Shown here piece by piece: positions 24,971 through 35,799 of a stretch of 64,000 bases of DNA. Source of the DNA: Gordonia polyisoprenivorans (GTDB taxonomy: Bacteria; Actinomycetota; Actinomycetes; Mycobacteriales; Mycobacteriaceae). The position numbers and the translations under genes are program-made. Every line of letters starts with the position of its first letter. The first letter of the stretch is position 1. The notes below the pieces were generated by a model. That model was not told where the DNA came from and ran no database searches. It saw only the letters and a program-made list of their open reading frames with translations. The stretch is from contig NZ_CP072203.1 of the NCBI RefSeq assembly GCF_017654315.1, forward strand, positions 1,488,001 to 1,552,000, written 5' to 3'.

Positions 24971-26392
24971 ATGGCAACCACATTCATCCACGGCGGCACC
25001 GTCGTCTCGGCCACCGGCAAGGGCGCAGCCGACGTCCTGGTCGACGGTGAGCGCATCGTCGCCCTGCTCGAACCCGGTTCGACGGTGCTCGGTGCCGATC
25101 TGGCCACCACCGCCGACACCGTCATCGACGCCACGGGCAAGTACGTCATCCCGGGCGGCATCGATGCGCACACCCACATGTCGATGCCGTTCGGCGGCAC
25201 CCAGGCCAGCGACACGTTCGAGACCGGCACGCGGGCCGCGGCGTGGGGTGGTACGACCACCATCATCGACTTCGCCGTGCAGAAGTTCGGTGAGCGACTG
25301 CAGGATTCGCTGGCGACCTGGCATTCGATGGCCGACGGTGAATGCGCGATCGACTACTCGTTCCACCAGATCGTGGGCGACGTCAACGCCGATTCGCTGG
25401 CCGCCATGGCCGGCCTGCAGGACGAGGGCATCACCAGTTTCAAACTGTTCATGGCCTATCCGGGCGTCTTCTACAGCGACGACGCGCAGATCGTGCGGGC
25501 CATGCAGGTCTCGGCCGAGACCGGCTTGCTGACCATGATGCACGCCGAGAACGGCCCGGCGATCGACGTCCTGGCCGAGCAGCTCGTCGCCGCCGGCAAG
25601 ACCGATCCGTACTATCACGGCATCGCCCGCGCCTGGCAGCTGGAGGAGGAGGCCACCCACCGGGCGATCATGCTCGGAAACCTCACCGGCGCACCGCTCT
25701 ACATCGTGCACGTCTCGGCCAAGCAGGCCGTCGGTCAACTCGCCGCCGCCCGCGACGCCGGCCAGAACGTCTACGGTGAGACCTGCCCGCAGTATCTGTA
25801 TCTCTCGCTCGAGGATCAGCTCGGCGCACCGGGTTTCGAGGGCGCCAAGTGGGTCTGCTCGACGCCGCTGCGATCCAAGCACGATCACCACCAGGACGAG
25901 GTGTGGCAAGCCCTGCGCACCAACGATCTGCAACTGGTGTCCACCGACCACTGCCCGTTCTGTATGAAGGGCCAAAAGGACATGGGCATCGGGGATTTCA
26001 CCAAGATCCCCAACGGCATCGGCTCGGTCGAACACCGGATGGACCTACTGTACCAGGGGGTGGTCGACGGCAAGATCAGTCTCGAACGCTGGGTGGAGAT
26101 CACTGCGACCACCCCGGCCCGGATGTTCGGCCTCTACGGACGCAAGGGTGTCATCGCACCGGGCGCCGACGCCGACATCGTGATCTACGACCCCGCCGGG
26201 CACACGTCGATCGGCATGGGCAAGACCCACCACATGAACATGGACTACTCCGCGTGGGAGGGATACGAGATCGACGGCGCCGTCGACACCGTCCTGTCCC
26301 GCGGTTCGGTGGTCGTCGCAGACCGTGACTACGTCGGCACCAAGGGCCACGGGAAATTCGTCCGCCGTGAACTCAGCCAGTACCTCATCTAG
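24971..26392 (+). CDS. dihydropyrimidinase / D-hydantoinase
   Basis: A 473-residue cyclic amidohydrolase. Zinc ligands appear as DAHTHMSMPFGG, the carboxylated Lys in TSFKLFMAYPG, His in MMHAENG and YIVHVSA, and the catalytic Asp in STDHCPF. The family hydrolyses dihydrouracil and dihydrothymine to N-carbamoyl-beta-amino acids and also hydantoins. Length and motifs are full. Only 26 bases separate it from the ureidopropionase gene and 7 from the next gene. Because the neighbours complete the beta-amino acid route, dihydropyrimidinase is the better reading than hydantoinase. Confidence 0.92.
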   Translation: MATTFIHGGTVVSATGKGAADVLVDGERIVALLEPGSTVLGADLATTADTVIDATGKYVIPGGIDAHTHMSMPFGGTQASDTFETGTRAAAWGGTTTIIDFAVQKFGERLQDSLATWHSMADGECAIDYSFHQIVGDVNADSLAAMAGLQDEGITSFKLFMAYPGVFYSDDAQIVRAMQVSAETGLLTMMHAENGPAIDVLAEQLVAAGKTDPYYHGIARAWQLEEEATHRAIMLGNLTGAPLYIVHVSAKQAVGQLAAARDAGQNVYGETCPQYLYLSLEDQLGAPGFEGAKWVCSTPLRSKHDHHQDEVWQALRTNDLQLVSTDHCPFCMKGQKDMGIGDFTKIPNGIGSVEHRMDLLYQGVVDGKISLERWVEITATTPARMFGLYGRKGVIAPGADADIVIYDPAGHTSIGMGKTHHMNMDYSAWEGYEIDGAVDTVLSRGSVVVADRDYVGTKGHGKFVRRELSQYLI

Positions 26393-26399
26393 GAGCATC

Positions 26400-27425
26400 A
26401 TGGATTTCGGAGTTGTCCTGCAATGCCATCCGCCGTCGGCGCGCACCATCGCGCTCACCCGCCTCGCGGAATCGCATGGCTTCAGCCATGTCTGGACGTT
26501 CGACTCGCACGTGCTGTGGCAGGAGCCCTACGTGCTGTTCGCCCAGATGCTCGCCGAGACCCGGCGCGTCACGGTGGGACCGATGGTCACCAATCCCGCG
26601 ACGCGCGATTGGACGGTCACCGCATCGCTGTATGCCACGCTCAACGAGATGTACGGCAACCGCACCATCTGCGGTATCGGGCGCGGTGATTCGGCGGTCC
26701 GGGTCACCGGCGGCAAACCGACCACCCTGCGTGATCTGCGTGAGTCGGTGAACGTCATCCGCGAACTCGGCAATTCCCGTGAGGTCGAGATCAACGGGGC
26801 CACGGTCCGACTCCCGTGGAGCTCCGGTTCGTCACTGCCGGTCTGGGTGGCCGCCTACGGCCCGAAGGCGCTGGCGCTGACCGGTGAGATCGCCGACGGA
26901 TTCATCCTGCAACTCGCCGATCTCGACATCGCGTCGTGGATGATCGACACCGTTCGCTCGGCGGCCTCGGATGCCGGCCGGGATCCCTACGACGTGAAAT
27001 TCTGTGTGGCAGCACCGATGTACGTCGGCGACGACCTCGATCACCAGCGTGATCAGTCCCGGTGGTTCGGCGGCATGGTCGGCAATCACGTCGCCGACAT
27101 CGTCGAGCGCTACGGCACCGACGGTTCGATCCCCGCCGCCCTCACCGACTACATCAAGACCCGCGAGGGATACGACTACAACCAGCATGGTCAGGTCGGA
27201 AACACCCACGCCGACTTCGTCTCCGACGAGATCGTCGACCGCTTCTGTGTGCTGGGGACCGTCGAGGACCACCTCACCAAACTCGAGGCGCTCGGCAAAC
27301 TCGGTGTCGACCAGTTCGCCGGTTACCTCCAGCACGACAACAAGGAGGAGACGATGCGCATGTACGGCGAGCACATCATCCCGACCCTCACCCGCGGTGG
27401 CGTCGCCGTGCGAAAGGAGAAGTGA
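26400..27425 (+). CDS. F420-type luciferase-like oxidoreductase inside the pyrimidine operon
   Basis: A 341-residue TIM-barrel protein of the luciferase-like (LLM) class. MDFGVVLQ, LAESHGFSHVWTFDSH, RVTVGPMVTNPATRD and GRGDSAVR match the actinobacterial F420-dependent branch related to methylene-tetrahydromethanopterin reductase; cofactor use is inferred from family. AGGAG lies just before ATG 26400 and the stop is one base before the aminotransferase start. No dihydropyrimidine dehydrogenase gene is in the operon, so this enzyme could be the missing uracil/thymine reductase, or it could handle another intermediate. Confidence 0.85.
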   Translation: MDFGVVLQCHPPSARTIALTRLAESHGFSHVWTFDSHVLWQEPYVLFAQMLAETRRVTVGPMVTNPATRDWTVTASLYATLNEMYGNRTICGIGRGDSAVRVTGGKPTTLRDLRESVNVIRELGNSREVEINGATVRLPWSSGSSLPVWVAAYGPKALALTGEIADGFILQLADLDIASWMIDTVRSAASDAGRDPYDVKFCVAAPMYVGDDLDHQRDQSRWFGGMVGNHVADIVERYGTDGSIPAALTDYIKTREGYDYNQHGQVGNTHADFVSDEIVDRFCVLGTVEDHLTKLEALGKLGVDQFAGYLQHDNKEETMRMYGEHIIPTLTRGGVAVRKEK

Positions 27426-27426
27426 G

Positions 27427-28754
27427 ATGAGCACTCTCGAGAGCTCGGTGCAGGATCGGGCCTATCAGCTCGACCGCCAGTACGTCTTCCATTCGTGGTC
27501 TGCGCAGGCCGATCTGAACCCGATGGTCATCACCGGCGGCAGCGGTTGCCGGGTGTGGGACGACGCCGGGCGCAGCTATCTGGACTTCTCCAGCCAGATG
27601 GTCAACACCAACATCGGGCATCAGCATCCGCGCGTGGTGGCGGCGATCGCCGAGCAGGCGCAGACGTTGTGCACCATCGCTCCGGCGACGGCCAACCTTG
27701 CTCGCGGCGAGGCCGCCAAGCGCATCGTCGAGCGTGCCCCCGACGGGCTGAACAAGGTCTTCTTCACCAACGGCGGCGCCGACGCGGTGGAGAACGCGAT
27801 CCGCATGGCCCGCCTGCACACCGGCCGTGACAAGGTGCTCAGCACCTACCGCTCCTATCACGGCAACACCGGTGCCGCCGTCGTCGCGACCGGTGACTGG
27901 CGGCGCGTGCCCAACGAGTTCGCGCGTGGCCACGTCCATTTCCACGGTCCCTACCTCTACCGTTCGGAGTTCTGGGCGAGCACCCCGGAGCAGGAATGCG
28001 AACGGGCACTGGCACATCTGGAGCGGACCATCGTCGCCGAGGGTCCCGCGAGCATCGCGGCGATCCTGCTCGAATCGGTGCCCGGGACCGCGGGGATCAT
28101 GGTTCCCCCGCCCGGCTACCTCGCCGGCGTGCGCGCACTGGCCGACAAGTACGGCATCGTCTACATCGCCGACGAGGTGATGGCCGGATTCGGCCGCACC
28201 GGAACGTGGTTCGCCTTCGAGCCGCACGACGTGGTGCCCGACCTCATCGCCTTCGCCAAGGGCGTCAACTCCGGATATGTGCCGATCGGCGGGGTCATCA
28301 TCTCCGACGCCATCGCCGAGACCTTCGCCCACCGGGTCTTCCCGGGCGGACTGACCTACAGCGGACACCCGCTGGCGGCGGCGTCGGTCGTCGCCGCCCT
28401 CGACGCCATGTCCGAGGAGGGCATCGTCGAGAACGCCGCACGTGTCGGCGCCGAGGTCATCGGACCCGAACTCGAGGCGCTGGCAGCGCAATTGCCGATC
28501 ATCGGCGAGGTCCGTGGCGTCGGCGTGTTCTGGGCGATCGAACTCGTCACCGACCGCGCCACCCGGGAACCGCTGCCCGCGGCGCAGGTGGCCGGACTGA
28601 AGTCCGAACTCGCCGCGCGCGGGCTGCTCGCATTCACCGCCGAGAGCCGCATCCACGTGGTCCCGCCGTGCATCGTCTCCGACGACGAGGTCCGCGAGGC
28701 CATGGCCATCTATCGAGAAGTACTGTCCAGCAAGACGATCGAAGGAGTGACGAA

Positions 28755-28758
<4 letters not shown>
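27427..28758 (+). CDS. class III omega-aminotransferase
   Basis: A 443-residue PLP enzyme of the aspartate aminotransferase superfamily, class III. The motifs are NGGADAVENAIRMAR, SYHGNTGAAV, the Asp-containing YIADEVMAGFGRTG and the PLP Lys in LIAFAKGVNSGYVPIGGVI. In this setting it should convert beta-alanine to malonate semialdehyde or 3-aminoisobutyrate to methylmalonate semialdehyde, with pyruvate or 2-oxoglutarate as acceptor. Start ATG 27427 lies directly after the previous stop, and the 3' end overlaps the next gene by 4 bases. Confidence 0.9.
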
Positions 28759-30251
<1,493 letters not shown>

Positions 30252-30275
30252 CCCACTTCACTTTTCGGAGAACTG

Positions 30276-31784
30276 ATGACCGACACAACAATTCAGCAGA
30301 CGCCGGAGCGTTCGGCGCTGCTCAATGCCGATCTCGCGCCCACCGCGGAGGGCAAGGCCACCTGGCGCTCGTGGGACCTGTTCTGTCTGTGGATGACCTC
30401 GGCACACAGCCTGGGTAGCTACACCTTCGCCATCGGCATGCTCGCCCTGGGCCTGTCGGGGTGGCAGACGATGCTCGCCCTGTTCGTCGGTGTGCTCGGA
30501 CTCTGGTTGGGCTCCAACCTGATCGGTGTCGCCGGGCAGAAGGTGGGCGTACCGTTCCCGGTGTTCGCCCGCGCCACCTTCGGCATCTTCGGCGCCAACA
30601 TCCCCGCCCTGTTGCGCGGATTGGTCGCGGTGTTCTGGTACGGCATCCAGACCTACCTGGCATCGCTGGCGGTGATCGTGCTGATCGTGCGCATCTGGCC
30701 GGGCATGGAATCCTGGACCACCGGTGGTTTCCTCGGGCAGAGCCCGCTGGGCTGGATCACCTTCATGGTGCTCTGGGCGGTGCAGTTGCTGGTGCTCAGC
30801 TACGGCATGGAAATCGTCCGCAAGGCTTCGGATTTCGCGGGACCGGTGGTGTGGATCGGCATGATCGCACTGGCCATCTGGATGCTCGAGCAGGCCGACT
30901 GGAGCATCAACTGGCACGCGCGCGTCGGCGACGTCCTGTCGCTACCGAGCACCATCGCCGCCTTCGTCGCCGTCGCTTTCCTGATGATCGCCTACATGGC
31001 CGGCCCGCTGGTCAACTACGCCGACTTCGCGCGGTTCGCGCCATCGAAGAAGGCGATCAAACGCGGTAACGCCCTGGGTATTCCGCTCAACGAGACGGCA
31101 TTCGTGGTGCTCTCGATCATCATCTCCCTGTGCTCGCTCAAGGTGTTCGGTGACGGCACCCTCGACCCGGTGGCGCTGGTGTCCAAGATCGACTCGAACG
31201 TCGTCGTGGTGATCGCCGCGGTGTTGTTCGCGATCGCCACGGTGGGCATCAACATCGTGCTGAACTTCGTCTCGCCGTCCTACGACATCAGCAACGTCGC
31301 GCCCAAGTACATCTCGTTCCGGACCGGCGGCATCATCACCGCGGTACTCTCGATCGTGGTGTTGCCGTGGAAGGTCTGGGGTAGCGAGACCGCGATCGTG
31401 TACTTCCTCGGCGGTGTCGGTTCGTTGATGGGCCCGGTGTTCGGCATCCTCATCGTCGACTACTACCTGCTGCGCAAGGAGAAGACCAAGGTCGCCGATC
31501 TGTATTCGGTCGATCCCGACGGCGCCTACCACTTCACCCGGGGATTCAACCCGGCCGCGGTGGCGGCGCTGGTGATCTCGGGTGTGGTGGCCGCGCTGGT
31601 GGCGCTGGTGCCCGAGTCGCAGAACATCACGGCGCTGAGCTGGCCGGTCGGCGCGGCACTCGGCGCGATCCTGATGCTGGTCCTGAGCCGGTTCACCGGT
31701 GCGGGTCGCGTGGCCGGTCGCTCGACCGCCGACGTCCCGGTGGAGTCCGAAGTAGGAAGCGGGGTCACCGGCTCGCAGGCGTGA
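30276..31784 (+). CDS. NCS1-family nucleobase/hydantoin permease
   Basis: A 502-residue permease with about 12 membrane segments. N-terminal WRSWDLFCLWMTSAHSLGSYTFA, GQKVGVPFPVFARATFGIFGANIPALLRG and DFARFAPSKKAIKRG are hallmarks of the NCS1 family, which imports uracil, cytosine, allantoin or hydantoins with Na+ or H+. GGAG precedes ATG 30276 by five bases. As last gene of the catabolic operon it very likely brings in uracil, thymine or a dihydropyrimidine. Confidence 0.92.
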   Translation: MTDTTIQQTPERSALLNADLAPTAEGKATWRSWDLFCLWMTSAHSLGSYTFAIGMLALGLSGWQTMLALFVGVLGLWLGSNLIGVAGQKVGVPFPVFARATFGIFGANIPALLRGLVAVFWYGIQTYLASLAVIVLIVRIWPGMESWTTGGFLGQSPLGWITFMVLWAVQLLVLSYGMEIVRKASDFAGPVVWIGMIALAIWMLEQADWSINWHARVGDVLSLPSTIAAFVAVAFLMIAYMAGPLVNYADFARFAPSKKAIKRGNALGIPLNETAFVVLSIIISLCSLKVFGDGTLDPVALVSKIDSNVVVVIAAVLFAIATVGINIVLNFVSPSYDISNVAPKYISFRTGGIITAVLSIVVLPWKVWGSETAIVYFLGGVGSLMGPVFGILIVDYYLLRKEKTKVADLYSVDPDGAYHFTRGFNPAAVAALVISGVVAALVALVPESQNITALSWPVGAALGAILMLVLSRFTGAGRVAGRSTADVPVESEVGSGVTGSQA

Positions 31785-31805
31785 GCGGCTGCGGCACCGT
31801 CGTTC

Positions 31806-33491
31806 TCAGGCCCGCGTCCCCGTCGACACCTCGTCGTCGGCGACGCGGGCCGTGCCGGTGATCACGGCGTCGCCGAACACCACCGCATCGCCGCCGACGT
31901 GGGCCTCACTGTTCACCTGGGCATTCCCGTGAACCCGTGCGCGCCCGTCGATCACGGTGCTGCCGCCAATGGTGGCCGCTCCGGAGATGCGGACGTGCCC
32001 ACGCACCCGCGCATGACCGCCGACCCGGCAGTTCTCGGACAGGATGGCGTACTCGTCGACCAGTGCGTTCTCGGCGACGCGGCTGTGGCCGCAGACACGG
32101 GCATTGCCGATGGCGCCGGCGTCGCCGTCGATGACCGCCTCCTCGTACACCCACGCGGTGCCCGATACCCGTGCGTGCCCGATGATCTCGGCATCACCGG
32201 AGATCCGGGCGCCGCCGGAGACGACGGCCTCGCCGAACACCGATGCATTTCCGTCGACCCGTGCGGTACCGCGGATCTCGGCACGATCGCCGACGAAGGC
32301 GTTGTCGCGGACGGCGGCATTGTCGGCGACCCGGGCCTCGCCGACGACCCACGCCTGGTCGCCGACCCACGCCTGATCGACGACGTTGTCCGCCGAGGCG
32401 ACCCATCCGCCGAGATCACCTGCGCTCACCCGATGTTGGGGCAGATCGCGGGTGGCGCGTATCCGGCGGAGTGCCACGGTGTGCGAGATGCCCGAGAGTG
32501 TGTACGTGAACTCCTGTGCCGCACCGACGAATTCGATGTGCGAGGGCACCAGCGTCGGTGTCGAACCCGACGAAACCTGGGTCTGGGCGTAGGCATCGGC
32601 CGGCGAGGGCGCAGATGGCGTCGCAGCGACCGACGCCGGCGGGGGAGTCACCGGCGTCGGAGTCGACAGCGCCACCGACAGTGCGTGAACGAATTCCGCG
32701 CAGGATGGGTACCGATCGCCGGGACTCTTCGCGAGGGCGCGCAGGAAGACGGGGTCGATGGCCGGCGACAGGTCGGGACGCATCGCCGAGATCGACGGCG
32801 GCGGATCGACGAGGTGTGCCTTCATGATCGTCGCGACGGTGGGCCCCTGGAACGGTTTGCACCCGGTCAGCAGTTGGGCGGCCATACATGCCAGGCTGTA
32901 CTGATCGGATCGGCCGTCGAGCTCGTGTGCCGAAAGTTGTTCGGGTGAACAGTAATCGAAGGTGCCGATGAAGGTACCGGCCGCGGTGAGCCCGTCGTCG
33001 GCGCCGATCTGGCGCGCGATGCCGAAGTCGCCGAGCAGGGTTTGGTCGATCTCGGTGTCGATGAGGATGTTGCCGGGTTTGACGTCGCGGTGCACGATGC
33101 CGCGGCGATGCCCGAAGTCCAGGGCGCGGGCGGTGTCGCGCAGCACGGCGAGCACGGTCGGCACCGGCATGCCCTGCGGTGCGTCGGCGACGAGTTGGGC
33201 CACCGACGTGCCGCGCACGAGACGCATGCTCATCCACAGCAGTCCGTTGTCGTCACCGCAGTCGTAGATCGACACGATGTGTGGATGTTCGAGGGTCGCG
33301 GCGAGGTGCGCTTCGCGTCGGAACCGCTGGCGGAATCCGGGGTCGGCCGACACCGAGGCGTTGAGCACCTTGAGCGCGACCATTCGCGGTAGCCGCGGGT
33401 GATGGGCGGCGTAGACGGTACCCATGCCGCCTTGTCCGAGGATGTCGGCCACGCGGTATCCGGCGATCTGTCGCTCACCGGATCGTTGCAT
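31806..33491 (-). CDS. Ser/Thr protein kinase fused to a YdcK-like beta-helix repeat domain
   Basis: A 561-residue protein. Residues 11-275 form a complete PknB-type kinase: glycine loop GQGGMGTVY, Lys41 in VALKVL, HRDVKPGN (Asp136), DFG (155-157). Residues 276-320 are a Pro/Thr/Ser linker. From 330 the sequence reads LRRIRATRDL and GDLGGWVASADNV, the entry seen before hexapeptide repeats in YdcK-like and phage proteins, then about 25 repeats of the form xA.V.G.AR. (375-555), predicted to build a left-handed beta-helix. There is no membrane helix, unlike most actinobacterial kinases. ATG 33491 has GGAGG upstream. Role unknown; the repeat domain may bind envelope polymer or self-assemble. Confidence 0.85.
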   Translation of the reverse strand: MQRSGERQIAGYRVADILGQGGMGTVYAAHHPRLPRMVALKVLNASVSADPGFRQRFRREAHLAATLEHPHIVSIYDCGDDNGLLWMSMRLVRGTSVAQLVADAPQGMPVPTVLAVLRDTARALDFGHRRGIVHRDVKPGNILIDTEIDQTLLGDFGIARQIGADDGLTAAGTFIGTFDYCSPEQLSAHELDGRSDQYSLACMAAQLLTGCKPFQGPTVATIMKAHLVDPPPSISAMRPDLSPAIDPVFLRALAKSPGDRYPSCAEFVHALSVALSTPTPVTPPPASVAATPSAPSPADAYAQTQVSSGSTPTLVPSHIEFVGAAQEFTYTLSGISHTVALRRIRATRDLPQHRVSAGDLGGWVASADNVVDQAWVGDQAWVVGEARVADNAAVRDNAFVGDRAEIRGTARVDGNASVFGEAVVSGGARISGDAEIIGHARVSGTAWVYEEAVIDGDAGAIGNARVCGHSRVAENALVDEYAILSENCRVGGHARVRGHVRISGAATIGGSTVIDGRARVHGNAQVNSEAHVGGDAVVFGDAVITGTARVADDEVSTGTRA

Positions 33492-33660
33492 CCCCCGCGC
33501 CTCCACTGCATCGAGCACCGCACCTGCTGCGGGCGCGCACAGCCCTCCGTGCGCACCACCGTGCGTGACGTTAGCACCGGTATTGCGGAGAATGCGTGCT
33601 CGAGCGGGGGAGATGACACCGATCGAATGAGCGGCCCACCCGAATGAGTGGCCCACCATG

Positions 33661-33699
33661 CAGCGGCGCCGCCCGGAAGTGTTCCGGGCGGCGCCGCTG
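33661..33699 (-). terminator. hairpin terminator after hsp20
   Basis: An 18-bp perfect stem (CAGCGGCGCCGCCCGGAA and its complement) with loop GTG begins 18 bases past the hsp20 stop. It has no long U-run, as usual in this group. The rest of the 225-bp gap to the kinase start shows nothing else I can name. Confidence 0.75.
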
Positions 33700-33716
33700 G
33701 GGAAGGGGCAGGTACG

Positions 33717-34199
33717 TCAGCTCGCGTCGGACGAGCCGTCGGTGATCTCGATGCGCCGGGCGACCGCGGGTGCGGCCTTGGCGAGCTCGAGACGCAGGAC
33801 GCCATCGGTGAGTGTGGCCTCGACCTTGTCGGTGTCGACCTCTCCCGGTACCCCGAGGCGATAGTCGAACTTGCCGGTGCGCCGGGTCTGATGGCGTACC
33901 TCGCCGGTGCGCTCGACCTCGGTGGTCTCACCGTGCACATGCAGGACGTTGTCGTCGAGTTCGACGCTGATGTCCTCGCGCTTGATGCCCGGCAGCTCGG
34001 CCTCGACGATGTAGGCGCTCTCGGTCTCCTCGACGGTCACCGCCGGGGTCCACGCGTCGGCGAACCGCGTGGGTTCGAGTCCGGCGAAGGCGGTGTCGAA
34101 GAAGTCGAGCAGTCCGCGGTTGTCCTCGAACATCCGGAACGGGCTCAAGAACGGGGTCGCGGCGCGACGGGCGGGAACGAGACGGCCGTTGGTTGCCAT
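33717..34199 (-). CDS. Hsp20 / alpha-crystallin small heat-shock protein
   Basis: A 160-residue chaperone with an N-terminal arm and an alpha-crystallin domain (about 45-145): AYIVEAELPGIKREDISVELDDNVLHVHGE and the GVLRLELAK end of the core. It binds unfolding proteins without ATP as a large oligomer, and resembles the Hsp18 type of actinobacteria. The C-terminal IEI (VARRIEITD) is the IxI-like motif used in oligomer assembly. A HAIR-like HspR site lies in its promoter region. Confidence 0.93.
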   Translation of the reverse strand: MATNGRLVPARRAATPFLSPFRMFEDNRGLLDFFDTAFAGLEPTRFADAWTPAVTVEETESAYIVEAELPGIKREDISVELDDNVLHVHGETTEVERTGEVRHQTRRTGKFDYRLGVPGEVDTDKVEATLTDGVLRLELAKAAPAVARRIEITDGSSDAS

Positions 34200-34248
34200 G
34201 ATGATCTCCTTTGACTCGGGGCGCTTCGGTGAAGCACTCTTATGTCAA

Positions 34249-34269
34249 GTTGAGCGCACCACTATCAAG
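34249..34269 (-). promoter_or_regulatory. HAIR-like (HspR) operator upstream of hsp20
   Basis: On the minus strand the site reads CTTGATA-N7-GCTCAAC, matching 5 of 7 bases in each arm of the HAIR consensus CTTGAGT-N7-ACTCAAG. TTGACA and CATAAG promoter-like hexamers overlap or follow it. It suggests HspR control; the match is imperfect. Confidence 0.45.
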
Positions 34270-34306
34270 TTTTATTCCGCCCGCAATCCCCGCCTGTCGC
34301 TCCTGG

Positions 34307-35476
34307 TCAGCGAATGTTCTGGTCGATGAACTCGGTGGTGTACAGCTGCGAGGCGGGCAGGGTGGCCGGCAGGTTCGCACCCGTTTTGTTCAGCACTGGG
34401 ATCAGCTCATCGATCGACGTCTGGGCCTTGGTGAGGTCGTAGCCACCCCAGGCGCCCGCGGAATCCGGACCGATCACGCCCTTGTCCTTGAGCAGTTGCG
34501 CCGAGTAGGCGGCCTCGCCCTTGCTGTAGGGGGTGAACGCGACGTCCTGGCTCACCCAGTCGGTGATCGTGGTGTTGATGGCCTCGGGTGCGGAGACATA
34601 GTTCTTGCCGGTCTGCTGGATCATCGGGACCAGCTTGGTCAGGCAGGCGCGCAGTGAGTCGAGTTTGTCGGCGCGCACGGTGACGTTCGAGGCGTACACG
34701 TCGTAGCCCGCGTCCTTGACCATCGCGTACGCGACGGGCTTGTCCCAGGACGGCGTCTCGTGCTCGTAGATATACGGCTCGGAGTTGGCGAAGCCCTGCT
34801 GTGCGATGGTCGGGTCGCCGACGAAACGGGCCGGGGCGCCGTCGTATCCGGTGTCGAGCTGACTTTGTTTGAGCAGGCCCTTGGCCACCAGCCACTGCGG
34901 GAAGACCTGGTCCTTGGACACCACGACGGTTGCGTCGGATTTGCCGATGTCGGCGATGGTCTTCCAGGTCGGATGGGCCTTCGGGTCCCACATGAGGATC
35001 GACGGGTTGTACTGCAGCAGCGGTGTCACGCCGACGACGCGCTGGGCGGTCGCCGCCGAGACCATCTGGTCGCCGTGCACCAAGCCGAGATCGATCGAAT
35101 CGTCGGAGTACATCACCGAGGGCACCGATTGGAATCCGATCGCCGGCCCGCCGGCGCGCAGGGTGATGTCGACGCCGGTGTCCTTGCCGTCGAAGACGAG
35201 CGGCCCGGTGGCCGACTTCTGATCGGTGTTGACGCTGTAGCCCGGGCCGAGCAGGCCGATGACGCCGGCCATGTCGGACTGTGGCTGCCACTGGAGTTGC
35301 ACCACAACATCTTTCGGGCACGACGCGGCCAGGTTGTACTGCGGAGGCGCGGGCGGAAGGCTCGACGCGGCGCCGGAGGTGCTCGACGAGTCGGTGCAGC
35401 CGGTGATGGCCGCGAGGCAGGTGGCCACCGCGGCGGTGGCCACGGCGGCGCGGAGGGAGGTGGTCGGGATTCGCAT
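34307..35476 (-). CDS. ABC importer substrate-binding lipoprotein (NMT1/SsuA-like)
   Basis: A 389-residue lipoprotein with signal peptide and lipobox AITGC. The mature part starts with DVVVQLQWQPQSDMAGVIGLLGPG, the fold entry of the nitrate/sulfonate/thiamine-precursor binding family. CAGGAG precedes ATG 35476. It is divergent from the ATPase and permease genes at 35800, and the gap carries three TACATGTA boxes, so both units should be co-regulated. Ligand is not predictable from sequence; the accompanying oxygenase suggests an organic compound rather than an inorganic ion. Confidence 0.85.
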   Translation of the reverse strand: MRIPTTSLRAAVATAAVATCLAAITGCTDSSSTSGAASSLPPAPPQYNLAASCPKDVVVQLQWQPQSDMAGVIGLLGPGYSVNTDQKSATGPLVFDGKDTGVDITLRAGGPAIGFQSVPSVMYSDDSIDLGLVHGDQMVSAATAQRVVGVTPLLQYNPSILMWDPKAHPTWKTIADIGKSDATVVVSKDQVFPQWLVAKGLLKQSQLDTGYDGAPARFVGDPTIAQQGFANSEPYIYEHETPSWDKPVAYAMVKDAGYDVYASNVTVRADKLDSLRACLTKLVPMIQQTGKNYVSAPEAINTTITDWVSQDVAFTPYSKGEAAYSAQLLKDKGVIGPDSAGAWGGYDLTKAQTSIDELIPVLNKTGANLPATLPASQLYTTEFIDQNIR

Positions 35477-35507
35477 GGGGTGCTCCTGGACTGGGACTGA
35501 ACGAATT

Positions 35508-35739
35508 GCATGTAAACGTAGGACACAACGCCGCGTGGGGCCACTCGGCTACATGTAAGCGGCGATGGCCGTCTGCGGCCGGAGGGAATGGCACCTGAGC
35601 TGGCGATTGTCCGGATCTGTGCAGGTGAAACCGGATGGGACGAGGATGTTCGACACATAGAGTTCACAGAAGGTCACGCGATCGCAATACATGTAATCAA
35701 GAATCGTCACCACGCAGCCGGTGTGGTCGCTACATGTAG
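35508..35739. promoter_or_regulatory. TACATGTA box cluster in the 323-bp divergent gap
   Basis: The palindrome TACATGTA occurs at 35550-35557, 35688-35695 and 35731-35738 (the last extends to CTACATGTAG, 35730-35739), with a variant GCATGTAA at 35508-35515. The sites sit near each of the two divergent starts (35476 minus, 35800 plus). A GntR/FCD regulator is encoded at the end of the plus-strand operon and is the natural binder. No gene is seen in this gap. Confidence 0.6.
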
Positions 35740-35799
35740 TGCGATCGCATCTCGACCTCGTCCACCCGCCATCTCGCCGGCCCAGCACCAGGAGCGCCC

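Noticed and set aside
24971..26392. Calling the operon a hydantoin-utilisation locus
   Set aside because: Dihydropyrimidinases and hydantoinases look alike and NCS1 permeases carry both substrates, but the beta-amino acid aminotransferase and CoA-acylating semialdehyde dehydrogenase fit pyrimidine breakdown better.
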